Assembly: GCA_902728285.1 (NCBI GenBank)
Contig: CACVBU010001142.1
Span: 1,413,179-1,477,178 of the forward strand
From: Clytia hemisphaerica
Taxonomy: Eukaryota > Cnidaria > Hydrozoa > Leptothecata > Clytiidae
DNA: 64,000 nt
Direction of reading: 5' to 3'
This document shows positions 1 through 11,393 of the stretch, piece after piece. How positions within the stretch are numbered: position 1 is the first letter of the stretch; every line of letters begins with the position of its first letter. The position numbers and the translations under genes are program-made. Under the pieces are notes generated by a model. That model did not search any database and had not been told where the DNA came from. It worked only from the letters and a program-made list of their open reading frames with translations.

Positions 1-669
1 GTGTAACATCTGATCTAGGATCTTTCTTTGTCGTATCTGCCACCAGTAGTTTCATTAGCTTGCTTTTTGGTGTTTCACGTTTTTTTCCATTTCCATGTGC
101 AAGACTGAGAGGTACAGGAGCCAATGGGTAGACAAGAGCTGACGGAATATCAATTGCGCGTTCATTTCTAATTGAAAACGAAAGAAGGGTACCAATGATA
201 TCCCGATTTACTTCTATTGTATTTGTAAAATGTTGACATTTAATGACTGATGTTGAATATGTCTTGAATGTGTAGATAGGAACTCGGCTCAATCTGTCGT
301 GGAATTTCTTTGAATTTCCTTTGACACGTGACTGCTCAAATTCGTCTCGCATTCTCTTCCCGTCTTCTTCTACTTTCAAAATCTTGCTTGCAAACGATTC
401 CTCAACCATTTCCCCAGAAGAAAGGTTGTATAGCTCCTCCAGACCCAAATCAAAAGGATTGATGTATTTCCCTTTCAACACCTGAATAATTTTCTTCACA
501 TGCTTTTCACTGGCAAGAATCTCGGACGGTCTCATAGGCTTGTATTTATCACATGGTCTTGAAGTGCCAGCCATCTTTTTTAATTCAGAGGTTGTTTTAG
601 CTATGTCAGCTCGATTCAAACACCATTTTAGAACAGCGTCCTTTTTGTTCGCGAAAAACTTGATTCCAC
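1..669 (-). CDS. Exon 5 of the uncharacterised gene, cut by the window edge
   Basis: Open without a stop for 669 nt from a ttttcag acceptor to base 1. It starts in phase 1, which matches the previous donor. It encodes a Lys-rich segment (MAGTSRPCDKYKPMRPSE) and an IDIPSALVYPLAPVPLSLAHG stretch, so the gene continues to the left. Confidence 0.7.
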
Positions 670-3600
670 CTGAAAATGACGAAAGAATTTTTCTGTAGTA
701 ACCCTTCTATTTAATTTATCTCCAGTGTGATAAATGACGAGGTTAAAAATTAAACTCTTGGTAAATACATATTAATTTTGATTGGGAAAGATTTCATATT
801 GAACCTAATTCTCTATTAATGTAACTATTTACCTGAAGTTTTAGCATCGCGGTTGATCGACTGTTCTCCACGCTGATCGGTGGAAGTACGTGAAGGATAA
901 GCTGATTGAGCTTGGACAGAAATTCCAGACATTTTGAAGGTCTCTTTCAAGCCAGGGTATCGCAGATCAATCTCCTTCATAGTTTGGACATACCACGAGC
1001 CATATCTTGCATAGTTGGTTTTGTTAAATGCAAAATAGAAAGGCAACATCTCATCCCACGCTTGCAATCTCATCTCGAAGTTGTTTGTTTGGACGGCTGT
1101 GTGAATCTTGTGCTGAATTCTCATGATGTCCAGGTATATCATCCAAAACTGGGCTGTTTTGCCGACTTTCCCATCTCGAACATCTTGACGGTAGCGCTCG
1201 TATCTTTGTAAGAATTCGTTCCAATTCGGAGGTATCTTGCCGTCAAAGCTCTCAGGGTCAGAACTGATGTCGTACAAACAATCGGGTACTTTCGGAGCTT
1301 TCTGAAATAACAAGGATAACGTCTTTGGTTGTATAATTCATGAATGAACAATTGAAATCAGCGATTGTGATCAATAGTTCTTCCACTAGTGACAAAATCA
1401 ATAATTTATTTCAAGTATGCCTTACCTCAGCTAGGAATCTTTCCAATAACAATCTTTCAAGAGCTTCTGAAAAGAGCGAGTGGATGAACCAACAACGATT
1501 ATAATGACTCCCATTGAAAACTCCATTCAAACCACTGTCGCAGACTCTAGACTGGAATATGGTATCTTTGAAACCAGAAGAATGGATTAACATACCGATG
1601 ACCTGAAAAAGATTTAGCAAAACATAAATTACATTCACAGCAAAAAGACACGAGATATATATTACAAACTACATAAGATACTATACAAGAAAAACTCTAT
1701 CGCTTGACGAAAATATCATCAAAAATAATCTAGATATGCTAAATTAAGCAACTTTTTATTACCTGGAAGTTTTCTTTCATGAAATGGAAATCACCAAGAT
1801 GGATCACCACATTGCTCAGAGAATCTTGATTTGACCACAAAAACTTGAATGCGTTGATAGCAGCACCGACATCCAACGTTATGTTAGTATATGGCATGTT
1901 GACTGAGGCTGCCAAAGATTGGAGATAGGTCATATACTTTGAGATGGTAGTGAACTCGGTTACTTTGGTAGTGATTGGAGGGAGGTATGTTTCGACGGTC
2001 TTTTTGAAATTCTGAGGTCGAGGTTTATTTCCAAACAATCTCCAGCCAGTGAAAATTGGAACAGCTTGATCGTAATGGTTAATTTTCCTGAAGAAAACCC
2101 ATATGAACATTGATCTGTTGAATTCTTTGCTATCAAAACGTTGTGTTGGAGCGGTTGCAGTGATTCTTGGAGGCTCAGCTGTTATATCAACATTGTATGC
2201 CATTTGTTCACCATCTGTAGGAATGCTTAGTTTTCGTTTTCGCGATCTAGGTAATGACACGTGGAGATCTTCATTAATAGCGTGACCATCTTGTTCTTGA
2301 AACGCGACCAAATGAGTAGTGTTTACTGATCCACCACCTCCAGCTTTATCAAGCATAATGTCAAAGTTGTCGACCCAGAACCAAGTGGAAATGTACTCCT
2401 GATCAATGGGTCGAACTTTAAGGATGTTTGCCAACCTTGATTTCTCGACAGCGGCTTCCGAGAGAGCAGTTTCAATCTCACAACAGGTGCCGTATGAGAT
2501 ACAGTGACCGAATTTGTTTGTGATTTCAACTGGCTGCTTTTGTCCTGTCAAATTATGTAGCCCAAGAGCGAACAAGTAATGTTTCGGTGTAATAACTTTA
2601 CCATGACTGATATTGTGAATGAAATCTGATGTGAAAGATTCGATTAGCCGACATGTTGTCTCTTTGTTTGATTTTTCAGTAGAAAGCAAGTGTTTCAAAA
2701 ACAATTGTACAGATTGTGGAGGTTTTCCATACTCTTCACTTAACGTTTCAAAAGTCGGTGGCCATTTATGTTCCGGCACAGATTTGCAATAGGAAATGAT
2801 ATCTTCTCTTAACTGTTTGGCCACAGAGACAACATTTGATTCATGGTCCAGCGATGGCATCAACTTTTTATCAAAAATGCATTTGCTGAAAACAACTTCG
2901 GGGCATTTTTGACCAGGCTGTACAAATATAAGTTTGTCAGGAAATTCCTTCAAAATTTTTTCCTTAAGCCTAGCGCGAGCTTTTCTATCGTCGGAGTTGT
3001 CACCATAGATGGATTGTAAAATTTTCATAGAAACAACTTTACTTTCTGCGATTAAGTTGCGTTCAATGTAGAGCTTCAGTGATGTGAAATCTGTTTTCGA
3101 AATTTCGTTTTCGTCTATTCGAGATGATTGCTAAAAAATGAAAGAAATTTGCAATCAAAACATATTACTAAAAATCCACTCTAATCCTTAAGGTTTCATA
3201 TTTGGCTTCACTCCTCAACAAGAAAACTATCTGGTACTCTAAAAAACGGCCGTTTAAAAGGAAATTGAATTTTGATTGATGAGAAATGTTTACCTGGCTT
3301 GCAATATTTCTTTCGTTATTGTCTCTGGTTACTTCACCGAATCCTTTCAGGAATTTTTTACGACAATGATCATGCATCTTGAATTCTCGAGCAACTAAAT
3401 CAAGTAAATGGATTTCGTAGTACAGATCTTCACTCTTTGCTTTTGCAGCTGCCTTTATCGATTCAGCACACTGTTGAGTTTTAATTTTGAAAGGAAAGAC
3501 ATGCTCTCCTTGGTATTTAACTCGGTAACGTTTGCAATCTTGACATTCAGGTGGATAAACCCAACCAGGTGATTTTGGTTCTTCTTCTATACTTGATTTT

Positions 3601-3887
3601 CGTTTAGATTTGCGTTGTGGTGCCTCAGGATTATCTTTTTGTTTACTCGATTGGCCACTTAAGATCATTGTAAACTTTTTATAGCAAGGTTCTGAATGCA
3701 TAAAGTGATTTTCATTGAAAAATTCTGGCACGCCATTGCATTGTTCCATATGATTTTCATAATGGGCACCGCCAAGTTTCTGACGTTCCTCCTTTGCCTC
3801 TAAAATACGCTTCCGGTTAATCTCACTTAGAGCTTTAGGGACTGAATATTTTGGATATCCATTGTAATGTATGATACACTTTTTCAT
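1..3887 (-). CDS. Multi-exon uncharacterised protein of a lineage-expanded family, 3' end outside window
   Basis: Five exons join with consistent phases: 3887-3294, 3130-1763, 1602-1426, 1301-833 and 669 to beyond base 1. Donors are gtaaac, gtaata, gtaag and gtaaat; acceptors are all AG after pyrimidine tracts. The protein starts at the ATG at 3887 and is open at the left edge. The N-terminal 200 residues carry spaced Cys/His pairs (ECQDCKRY, HDHCRKKF) that could bind zinc. The middle holds VIHLGDFHFMKENFQ, and after splicing a GFKDTIFQS...GSHYNR...ALERLL stretch. From memory these motifs recur in a large unnamed family in cnidarian and mollusc genomes, perhaps transposon-derived. No lesion is visible across more than 1100 codons, so it may be functional. 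No biochemical role can be stated. Confidence 0.72.
833..1301 (-). CDS. Exon 4 of the uncharacterised gene
   Basis: 469 nt, phase 0 in and phase 1 out, between a ttatttcag acceptor and a gtaaat donor. It is rich in Trp and Tyr (AQFWMIYLD, FYFAFNKTNYARYGSWYV). The frame continues into the next exon at 669. Confidence 0.7.
1426..1602 (-). CDS. Exon 3 of the uncharacterised gene
   Basis: 59 codons, phase 0 at both ends. It continues directly from exon 2 and holds the SGFKDTIFQS, NGSHYNRCW and EALERLLLERFLAE motifs typical of the family as I remember it. Confidence 0.72.
1763..3130 (-). CDS. Exon 2 of the uncharacterised gene
   Basis: 456 codons, phase 0 at both ends, from a tttttttag acceptor to a gtaata donor. 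It encodes the longest conserved part, including the CISYGTCCEIE segment and the terminal LGDFHFMKENFQ motif. The ATG at 3028 is internal, since the frame stays open upstream to the acceptor. Confidence 0.72.
3294..3887 (-). CDS. Exon 1 of the uncharacterised gene
   Basis: 198 codons from the ATG at 3887 to a gtaaac donor, ending in phase 0. It is Lys/Arg and Cys/His rich with a basic low-complexity segment (RKSKRKSS) near residue 95. The start is the first ATG of an open frame that follows an AT-rich upstream region. Confidence 0.7.
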
Positions 3888-4350
3888 TTTGTCATTTAAT
3901 TTTAAATTTTCTTCTTAAAAGAGAAAAAAACAACATGAAATTTTATCAACATTATCTAAGTTTTCTACATTATGTAAACCATAAAAATATTTTCTCCAAA
4001 TCTAATTCTAAAACACCCATTAAGCTATATAGCAAGCAATGAACAATTTTGATTGCAACTTAGTCTTTGATAACTTAAACAGAGATTCTTTTAACAAAAA
4101 TGTTACAAAATTTACATTACAAACGTTTTGAATAACTGAAAACACTCTCTAGATTGGATTGAAAATCCAACGTAACACATTGTGTAATGAGATAAATTGG
4201 TCACAAGGGGTTTCTAAATCTATAAAGGTCATATTTTTCTTTCGATTAATCTGACTACAACCAAATTTGATCCTAATTCGTATAATTCAATGATTTGTGT
4301 GAACCGCGCTGTCATTAAAGTCTCTTTGGTAGTCTTTAATTTTGAAAAAA
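3888..4350. other. Intergenic AT-rich stretch, nothing recognised
   Basis: AT-rich sequence upstream of the minus-strand gene. It probably contains that gene's promoter, but no convincing motif is visible. Confidence 0.5.
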
Positions 4351-4377
4351 AGTGATTCTTTAGTAAAAATTTAATAT

Positions 4378-5097
4378 TTTTAGACATTTTACCCCCGGTT
4401 TTGAGATATTTTGAAACTTTCTAACCTAGAAACAAATAATTTTATTAGTTTAAAGGCTTTTTATTGGGAATTTTAATAGTTGGAGACTGTTTGAGGGGTA
4501 AATCGCGAGAGATAAGCTCAAAAAATTGAATTTTGGTCAAAAAATGAGTATTTTTGCAATTTTTACCCCCTGAAAATAAAAAATTAAGCCCCCAGGGGAT
4601 AGTTAATCCTGATATTATGATGAGAGCAATCAGGATCTATCACCACGTAACCTTTGAAGTATCATAAACAGTTTTTCGTTTGCCTAGGACCACTTTTCTG
4701 CTGAAAAAAGACGATTTTTGGGGGTTTTTCATGTTTTACCCCCTGTTTTCTTTGATACAGAACCCCCTGGTGAATATTTTGGAACTTTTTTTTTTTCAAA
4801 ATTTTATTTTACCTATTTGTAACATATTTGGAAAGTTTCAAGCAATAACAATTTTTAGATAGTGCAGAATCGCACTTCTAAGTTACCATGGTGTTTCAAG
4901 TCTCAAGCAAAATCCCTTACAAATTGGTATTTTGGCAAAAAACACCCCCACTTACCTAGCTTACCATTTTAGTTAGCCCCCTTAACAACCTATTTACCGT
5001 CTCATTCCTGAAAATATAGCATCTTAGCAACCCAAAACCACCATCAAATATTTTTCACCTCTTGGGGGACGCAGACCCCCCAGATCGACCTGGTCTA
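4378..5097 (+). repeat. 0.72-kb dispersed repeat, copy A
   Basis: Nearly identical to 17683-18409 in the same orientation. The shared block runs from a tttttagaca start, through ttttacccccggttttgag, to cagatcgacctggtcta, after which the two copies diverge at once. The interior has no long ORF and no strong terminal inverted repeat. It is probably a non-autonomous element or a fragment of a larger one. Confidence 0.85.
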
Positions 5098-5384
5098 AAA
5101 TAACTTTGCCAATTTTCCCATGGAAAGAAACTTGAAATTTATTTTTTATAGCAAAAAAATTATGTATGTATTTTTATCAATGTGTACTACAAAGCCATTA
5201 CTTATTGCTTTTAAATATTTTCAAGATGTTTAAAATTGTGTTAAAACAGGTTAAAAGTATGTTTTTAAAAAATATTTTAAAAATTAAATTGAAATATACA
5301 GCTATTTATTTGTTATTTTTATTCATGAATTGAAGTTTTGTAAAAATTCGGAATTGTAATAAATGCAGGACCCGAAAGGGACAT

Positions 5385-5860
5385 TTGATTATTCAATTTC
5401 AAATTGAAACGAAAAACAGAAAAATTCCAATTTTCTATTTTCAGTTTGAAACCAAAATTGAAAAATCAAAATCAATTTTTAATTTTCTATTTTATTATAA
5501 AAAACGAAATTTAGAGGCTTATTTAGAAGAAAATTAAGGACTACTTCCGCAGTGTGCAAGTTGACTTGGTGTGCCGTCGACGACCGCCTACGTACCCACG
5601 AACGAAAGAAAGATTTTTCGCCCATGTTTTCTATCAATTTTCAATTCATTTAAAAATCAAAAATTAAAGCTAATTTTTATTTTTCAAATTATTGAAAAAT
5701 AAATAATCAAACTATATATTTTCAATTTTCAAATTATTAAAAAATCAAATATTAAAGCTGTTTTTCAATTTTCAAATTATCGAAAAATGAAAAATCAAAG
5801 CTGTTTTTCATTTTTTAAATCAATTGAAAATTAAAAATCAAATTTCTATTCGAACTTGAG
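5385..5860. repeat. AT-rich diverged short tandem repeats
   Basis: Recurring words such as ttttcaattttcaaattat, gaaaaatcaaa and ttaaagct repeat roughly every 50-60 bp around 5640-5850. They form an A/T-rich, partly self-complementary tract with no coding potential. Confidence 0.5.
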
Positions 5861-6189
5861 AGCTTGAGAGTCACGTGACTGAAATTCTACATGCTTTGTA
5901 GTTCTCAAGGTATAATATGTAAAGGCATTAAATACCCAGCACATATTTTCAACGTTCTTTGGTCATGTCATGGTAAGGTAGGAAATCCTACCAAGGTCAG
6001 GTGCCTCAGGTGACATTTAATATAATTTTAGCGTCTAACCAATCAGATGTATGGTGGCCCATGAGGGCCAAGTTAAATTGTTTTGACATTTCTATAAAAA
6101 AATTCAAAACAATTTACTTTTTACATTCATTTTTGCAATAGCTTTTAATTTAAGTTTTGAACTAAATTTTGATTTCAAAATTGATTTAC

Positions 6190-7440
6190 TTTCTATTTTC
6201 GTTTCAAATTAAAAACGGGTTTGTTTTCAAAAACGATTTCCAACTCAGCCCATCGAGGCCATGTCATTTTAAAATCAATTTTAAATTTTTTTAAATGAAT
6301 TGATCTGACAGCCCATTGAGGCCACTCATAGAAATGAGTAAATTTCAACAGATAAAGTTTCTTTTGATAATAGAACGAACCAGTTGTTTGTTTTAGGGGG
6401 GGGGGGTCACATTGGGGTTTCCTCGGAGCCAAAAATATTAAAGCATATGGCGGCAACATGAAAGGGGTTAGAAGTAAATAAAACTTCCCTCTTATTACAC
6501 TCTTTTTTTTATAAGAACCAGTAAATTTTTGCTGAGGCTCGGCCTTGAATTGTTCTTATTTTTTCCAACGTAAAAAACAAGTTTTGTCTATTTACTTTAT
6601 TATTTAGAGGATTTTAGAAACCAGGGCAACCAGGTATTCTTTTTGCTATAACTCTCTAACTTCAGCCTCTCCACTGTTCTTAAATTGTTCTTATTTTTTG
6701 GCATTTTTGAGCCTCATTGTTCTTATAAAATTGTTCTTATATAAAAAAAGTGTATTTCCTCTCTTCTCAACATTTTTCCTTTCATACTCGCATGCTGCAT
6801 ATTAAGAAAAAATTCGACTCTTTATTTACACATCAAAACAAAGGCTCTTCATGTTCCCCATTGTTTGATGAATAATTTTGTCTGCAAAAAGAAGTAAATT
6901 TTTCAAAACAATACAACCCACCAGCCAAACAATGAACAATAGAAAGGAAAAGCACTGTGACGGACAAAAAATCTCTCATTTATGGTACCATAGAACACTG
7001 GAGTAAAGGATATCATTTTATACTCTCCTACACATTTGTAAATATGTTTGGGGTCTAAGCACTAAGTTGTGTTGGCCTTGATGGGCCGTGAACTGTAAAC
7101 AAACCAATAAGTAACCATAGTAACTTCAATCTTTTAAGCCTGTAGGGGTCTGGAGACAAAGCTGTCTTTGGCACTGATGGGCTACGTGAGAAAAGTGATT
7201 TTAAAAATAAAAAAACAAAATGCTTTTTAAAATGATATCGAAAAGTAAATGAGAATTAAAACAAAATTTAAATCATTTGTGTGGCCTTGCTGGGTCGTAT
7301 TTTAAGTTGTTTTTAAAGTCATTTTGAAAACGAAATTACTTTTAAATTGATTTTGAAATGAAAGTTAATTTAAATTGTAAAATGAAAGTTATTTTCATTT
7401 ATAAAAAAAAAATTTTCTGTGTTTTTCAATAAAAAATTAC
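6190..7440. repeat. Spaced gggcc/ggccc-containing low-complexity region
   Basis: An AT-rich tract in which a degenerate 'cccatcgaggcc / gatgggcc' word recurs (near 6249, 6312, 7082, 7178, 7283 and 7450) among attttaaaatcaatttt-like words. This looks like a decayed tandem repeat. One MITE is embedded in it (6498-6752). It ends exactly where the reverse transcriptase fragment becomes recognisable. Confidence 0.45.
6498..6752. mobile_element. MITE with CACT termini and TA target duplication
   Basis: A 255-bp block bounded by TA on both sides, with termini cactctttttttataagaac-like on the left and gttcttatataaaaaaagtg on the right. The internal word gttcttat is repeated and sits next to gaggctc/gagcctc words. 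The architecture matches the elements at 25859 and 51816. A mariner/Tc1-type non-autonomous element is inferred from the TA target. Confidence 0.65.
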
Positions 7441-7459
7441 TTGGCACTTATGGGCCACC

Positions 7460-8430
7460 ATACAGATGCTTTACGGATTTTCGGAAACAATATAAGCAGC
7501 AATATTTCAAAATATGTAGACTTTCACCTACAGGATCATGTCACCAAGACGTCTTCATACATAAAAGATACAACCGATTTCATCAACAAAATTGAAACCA
7601 TAACCCTTCCACAAAATCCAATACTAGTCACCATGGACGTTAAATCTCTATATACAAACATCCCTAACGAAGAAGGAATCAATGCCATCAACAACATCCT
7701 TACAACCAATAAAACACAAAACTCGTTAAAAACAAAAATACTCACCTTTCTAAGACTCATTCTCACCCTCAACAACTTCTGTTTTAATGAAACCCACTAC
7801 CTACAAATCAAAGGCTGCGCCATGGGCACAAAATGTGCCCCGACCTATGCTAATCTATTCATGTCACAGTTCGAAGAATCAAACATCTATCCACTTCTAA
7901 CCGAAAAGTGCAAAACTTACTTAAGATTCATAGACGATATCTTCATGATATGGTCCGGAACAGAAGAAGAACTAAAAAGATTCATCCAAGAAATCAATAC
8001 TCTCCACGAAACAATCAAGTTCACAGCTGACTATTCAAAGAAGGAAATTAGCTTCCTAGACACCATTGTTACCATCAGCGGATCTAAACTAATCACAAGA
8101 CTATACAAAAAACCAACAGACAGATCAGCTTATCTCCATAACCAATCCTACCACCCTAACCATTTAAAGAAGAACATACCTTTCGGTCAAACCCTTAGAC
8201 TCAAAAGAATCTGCAAAGACGTAGACGACTATCAAAAAGCTACTAGTGAAATGCATGGCGCTTTTCTTAAAAGAGGATACCAACAACAACATCTCACAGA
8301 TGCGTACACCAAAGCATCAAGTATAGACAGATCTGATCTTCTCAAATACAAAAACAAATCCAATCGAGACAACAACCAGACACTCTTTATCACCACCTTC
8401 AACAAAAACCTACCAAACATACGTGAATAA
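7460..8430 (+). mobile_element. Penelope-like reverse transcriptase fragment, truncated at both ends
   Basis: A frame open from 7441 to 8430 encodes the core of a reverse transcriptase: motif A DVKSLYTNIPNEEG, motif B KGCAMGTKCAPTYANLFM and motif C RFIDDIFMIW (FIDD in place of YxDD), then SFLDTIVT and RLYKKPTDRSAYLH. This order is characteristic of Penelope-like elements. The 5' part is missing, since homology starts near 7460 inside the preceding repeat. No GIY-YIG endonuclease follows the stop at 8430. The surviving part is open for about 320 codons, so truncation may be fairly recent. Confidence 0.85.
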
Positions 8431-8764
8431 CTTTGGTATAATGTGCGCGCGGTCGACTAAGTTCCCATATATCGCTCAACCACTTTCAAAATTCAGACTT
8501 CGTGTATGACTACATGACATCAATTTTCGTATCAATTTTTAAATCCTCAGATCACTCCGATCGCAAGTGAAGGATCCTCAGTGCTTTATATTTTAAATCA
8601 TGAGATTGCTCCAAAACGAAAATCTTCCAACCCCCGGACCTTATCAGGTATTTTCAGCTGACAGAGGGAAGGAAGGCTCCTTATTTTGCTCTATAAAGAC
8701 TGATTTTAGCTCATTTTTGGGTTTTTGGAATAAAAATTTCCAACCCCTCCAACAATTATCGACT

Positions 8765-9016
8765 CAATTTATTCAATTTTCAGGAGTCAGTCGGGAGACG
8801 GGAAACGAAGATATTTGATTGCCGCCCAACGTAGTAGAAACAAGTAACCCTAACACCCGTGTTCAAATTGTGTTCAAACAGTTCAAAAAGTGTTCAAATT
8901 TCTTCTGTCTCAGACAGATTTTCGCAAGATCTGTGGAAAACTTGATGTTTGTATTAGGCGGCAATCACAAATATCTTCGTTTCGCGTCGCCTGGCCGACT
9001 CTTGAAAATTGAGTAA
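8765..9016. repeat. Long imperfect hairpin (60-bp arms)
   Basis: The left arm 8765-8823 (tcaattttcaggagtc...gggaaacgaagatattt) pairs with 8957-9016 (aaatatcttcgtttcgcg...gactcttgaaaattga), leaving a loop of about 130 bp. Both arms carry gattgccgcc at the loop side. It is probably a fold-back element; no clear target duplication was found. Confidence 0.65.
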
Positions 9017-9590
9017 AATTGGTTCGGAGAGTAAGTAAATATGTCAGACTTTTTGTGTCCATGGCGTCTCCTTTGCTCAAAAATCTTATTTTTGCTGATT
9101 TCTAGTGCATTCGCAGCATTTTAACTTTGGTCATAGTTACATGCTCCATATTGTGTAAAAGCTCACAGTGTTCAAAGGTCATAATTTGAAACCATGCAAA
9201 ACATGCCGTTGGGCCTCCCGCCGCGCCTCAGTTTATGCTCTTTTACCACCTCATCGACCGCTTTTAAGAAAACCGCCGATTGCCGCCTGATATCAAAGTT
9301 TCATAGATTTTAAATTTTTTTAATTTTCCCAAACATTGACCAAAATTTGCATAAGTTTCTGCTCCTGAAAGTTTGTACGCATAAATAAAAGCTTCTCGAC
9401 TTTTCAATTTAGAAAACTCAATGACATCAGACAATGCCCTGGTTCAACTTGGCATCAAAGAATTGAAAAATATTCTTTTTGAACATAGCCCCCAAGAAAG
9501 GATCAAAGTATGGCAACTAATAAATGTGAGTTGAGCTTTTCATGTTGGTATTGAAGTATTTTTTAGATCGGTCTGTTTAGAGATCTATTA

Positions 9591-9753
9591 CAGGCTGCAT
9601 CATTTGAAAATTTCAGGCGTGTGGTCAATCACACTCTTAAAATCCTAATTTTAGTAATTTAGGCGTGTGATAAAGAGTGCTATGCACAACTTTCAGTTGT
9701 GAAACTTACTTTATGGGGTGTGATTGATTGCACGCCTCAAATGATGCAGCCTG
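9591..9753. mobile_element. 163-bp MITE with 6-bp target duplication CTATTA
   Basis: The termini caggctgcatcatttga and tcaaatgatgcagcctg are perfect inverted repeats. Similarity continues inward through a gcgtg...atcaatcacac segment. Exact ctatta copies flank the element at 9585-9590 and 9754-9759. The superfamily cannot be assigned from the sequence alone. Confidence 0.8.
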
Positions 9754-10000
9754 CTATTAATTGGATATGCTATTTTGTGAAAATAGGAAAAATTGGCAAA
9801 AATTTCCAACATTTGTTGTCTTTTTGCTTTATTTTGAATACGATTCTAATCTACCTAATGGTAGAAATTTTGGCAGGAATTTAATTTGGTGGATGGCCCC
9901 CAAAAAAATTTCACAGGGAATTTAATTTGGCGAATCGTCAAATAAATTAATTTTGTTTGGCGATGGCTTCAAGGTTCAAAATCAACCCTTTTATGACCTA

Positions 10001-10454
10001 CCGTGAGATTGGGTAACTTGCATCAGTGGAGGCTAACATGCATAGCCCTCATATCAATGACCTGGTTGGTCATTAAAATACAAAGTTAAATCAAATCAAA
10101 CCTGAGTACAAAATTTCCGAAAGTGATGTCAGGCATAATTATGTTAAGATTTGAGATTACACGTCCAGCCAGCCATCAAGAAACATCAAAACTCCCGCCA
10201 TCTTAAAATTATGATCTCACATGATTTTTATTACGCAACCACGCTGGTTTATATACCCGTGATTCACTGGTTGGCGAGTAACTTGCTGAAATTAACTCGC
10301 CCGGCAAATTTGAGATTCTAAAATTAATGGTAGACTAAAGCTGCAGTGCTTTACAGTTCTTACATTTTGTTTTACATTTTGCTGCTTTGGTTGGTCAGGT
10401 GCTTGATGGCTATGCAAGTTTCCTTCCATTGATGCAAGTTACCCGATCTCACGG
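10001..10454. mobile_element. 454-bp MITE with TA target duplication
   Basis: Terminal inverted repeats of about 50 bp begin ccgtgagattgggtaacttg on the left, and the right end reads as ccgtgagatcgggtaacttg in reverse complement. TA flanks both sides (9999-10000, 10455-10456). It lies just upstream of the first visible exon of the SAMD3-like gene. Confidence 0.75.
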
Positions 10455-10652
10455 TAAATAGTGAAAATAACATTTGAGAAAACTTGAATTTGGTGGGAAT
10501 TCAATTTGACTGATGGTGAAAAAAGAATTTTGGCGGGAACTTGATTTAGCCAAAATCCCCCAAATTTTCTTTCAGACTAAAATTCTTCCAATAAGGTAGA
10601 CAATAATTGAATCAACCAGAAACTTGAATGTTGAATCTTTTTTACACTTCAG

Positions 10653-11393
10653 AGCTATCTTTCTCGTTGTGTCACACCACCACTACAAAACCTTGAAATA
10701 CAAGAAGATAGAATTGATACTTCTCCTGACAACCAACACCACCATCACCAGAACCAATCTGGTTCTGCAAACAGCTTTATGCAGAAACAATTCAATACAA
10801 GCCTGAGGAAACAGCCAGATAAAATTGACATCTCTCCTGACCACCACCACAACCACAGCCAATCTGGTTCTACAAAAAGCTTTTTACCTACGCAATTTAA
10901 AAAGAGCCTGGAAAAACAAGATGACAAAATTGACACCTCTCCTGAACACCACCGCCACAACCGATCTAGTTCTGCAAGCTTTAAGCAACTCAAAAGCCTG
11001 GAAAAACGAGAGGATAAAGTTGTCATCTCTCCAGACAACCATCGCCGATCTGTTCCAGCAATTTTAGGTAACAAACTTAAAACTTGGAAAAGCCGCTGTA
11101 AACAGGAGCATGAGATTGATACTTCGTCTAACAACCACCAACCTAGTATTAACCTAGCAGCACCATCATATACAGTATACATTGACGCAGAAGCCAAAAA
11201 CACCGACAGGGCTGGAGGTCTAACTAAGCGACTCAAAGAAAGAGTTATAAGATCACAAATAGACAGTATGAACACAATAGCATCAATGGAACCATTCAGT
11301 AGAAAACCAACAAAAAAAGAAATAGAAGAAATGGCAAAATCTTTGCAATTACATTATCCATCCTTAGTGAAAAAAGAAAGAGGACATTCTCTG
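10653..11393 (+). CDS. First visible exon of the SAMD3-like gene, with internal protein repeats
   Basis: 247 codons from a cacttcag acceptor to a gtatgt donor, phase 0 at both ends. About four degenerate repeats of roughly 30 residues share the core '(D/E)xKIDTSP(D/E)xHH': EDRIDTSPDNQHHH, DKIDISPDHHHN, DKIDTSPEHHRHN and DKVVISPDNHRR. A non-repetitive segment ending in the family motif RKPTKKEIEEMAKSL follows. TSP/ISP sites suggest phosphorylation (inference). Confidence 0.7.

Noticed and set aside
10745-11275. 176-codon minus-strand ORF
   Set aside because: It is the antisense of the repetitive exon 10653-11393, which has splice signals and family motifs on the plus strand.
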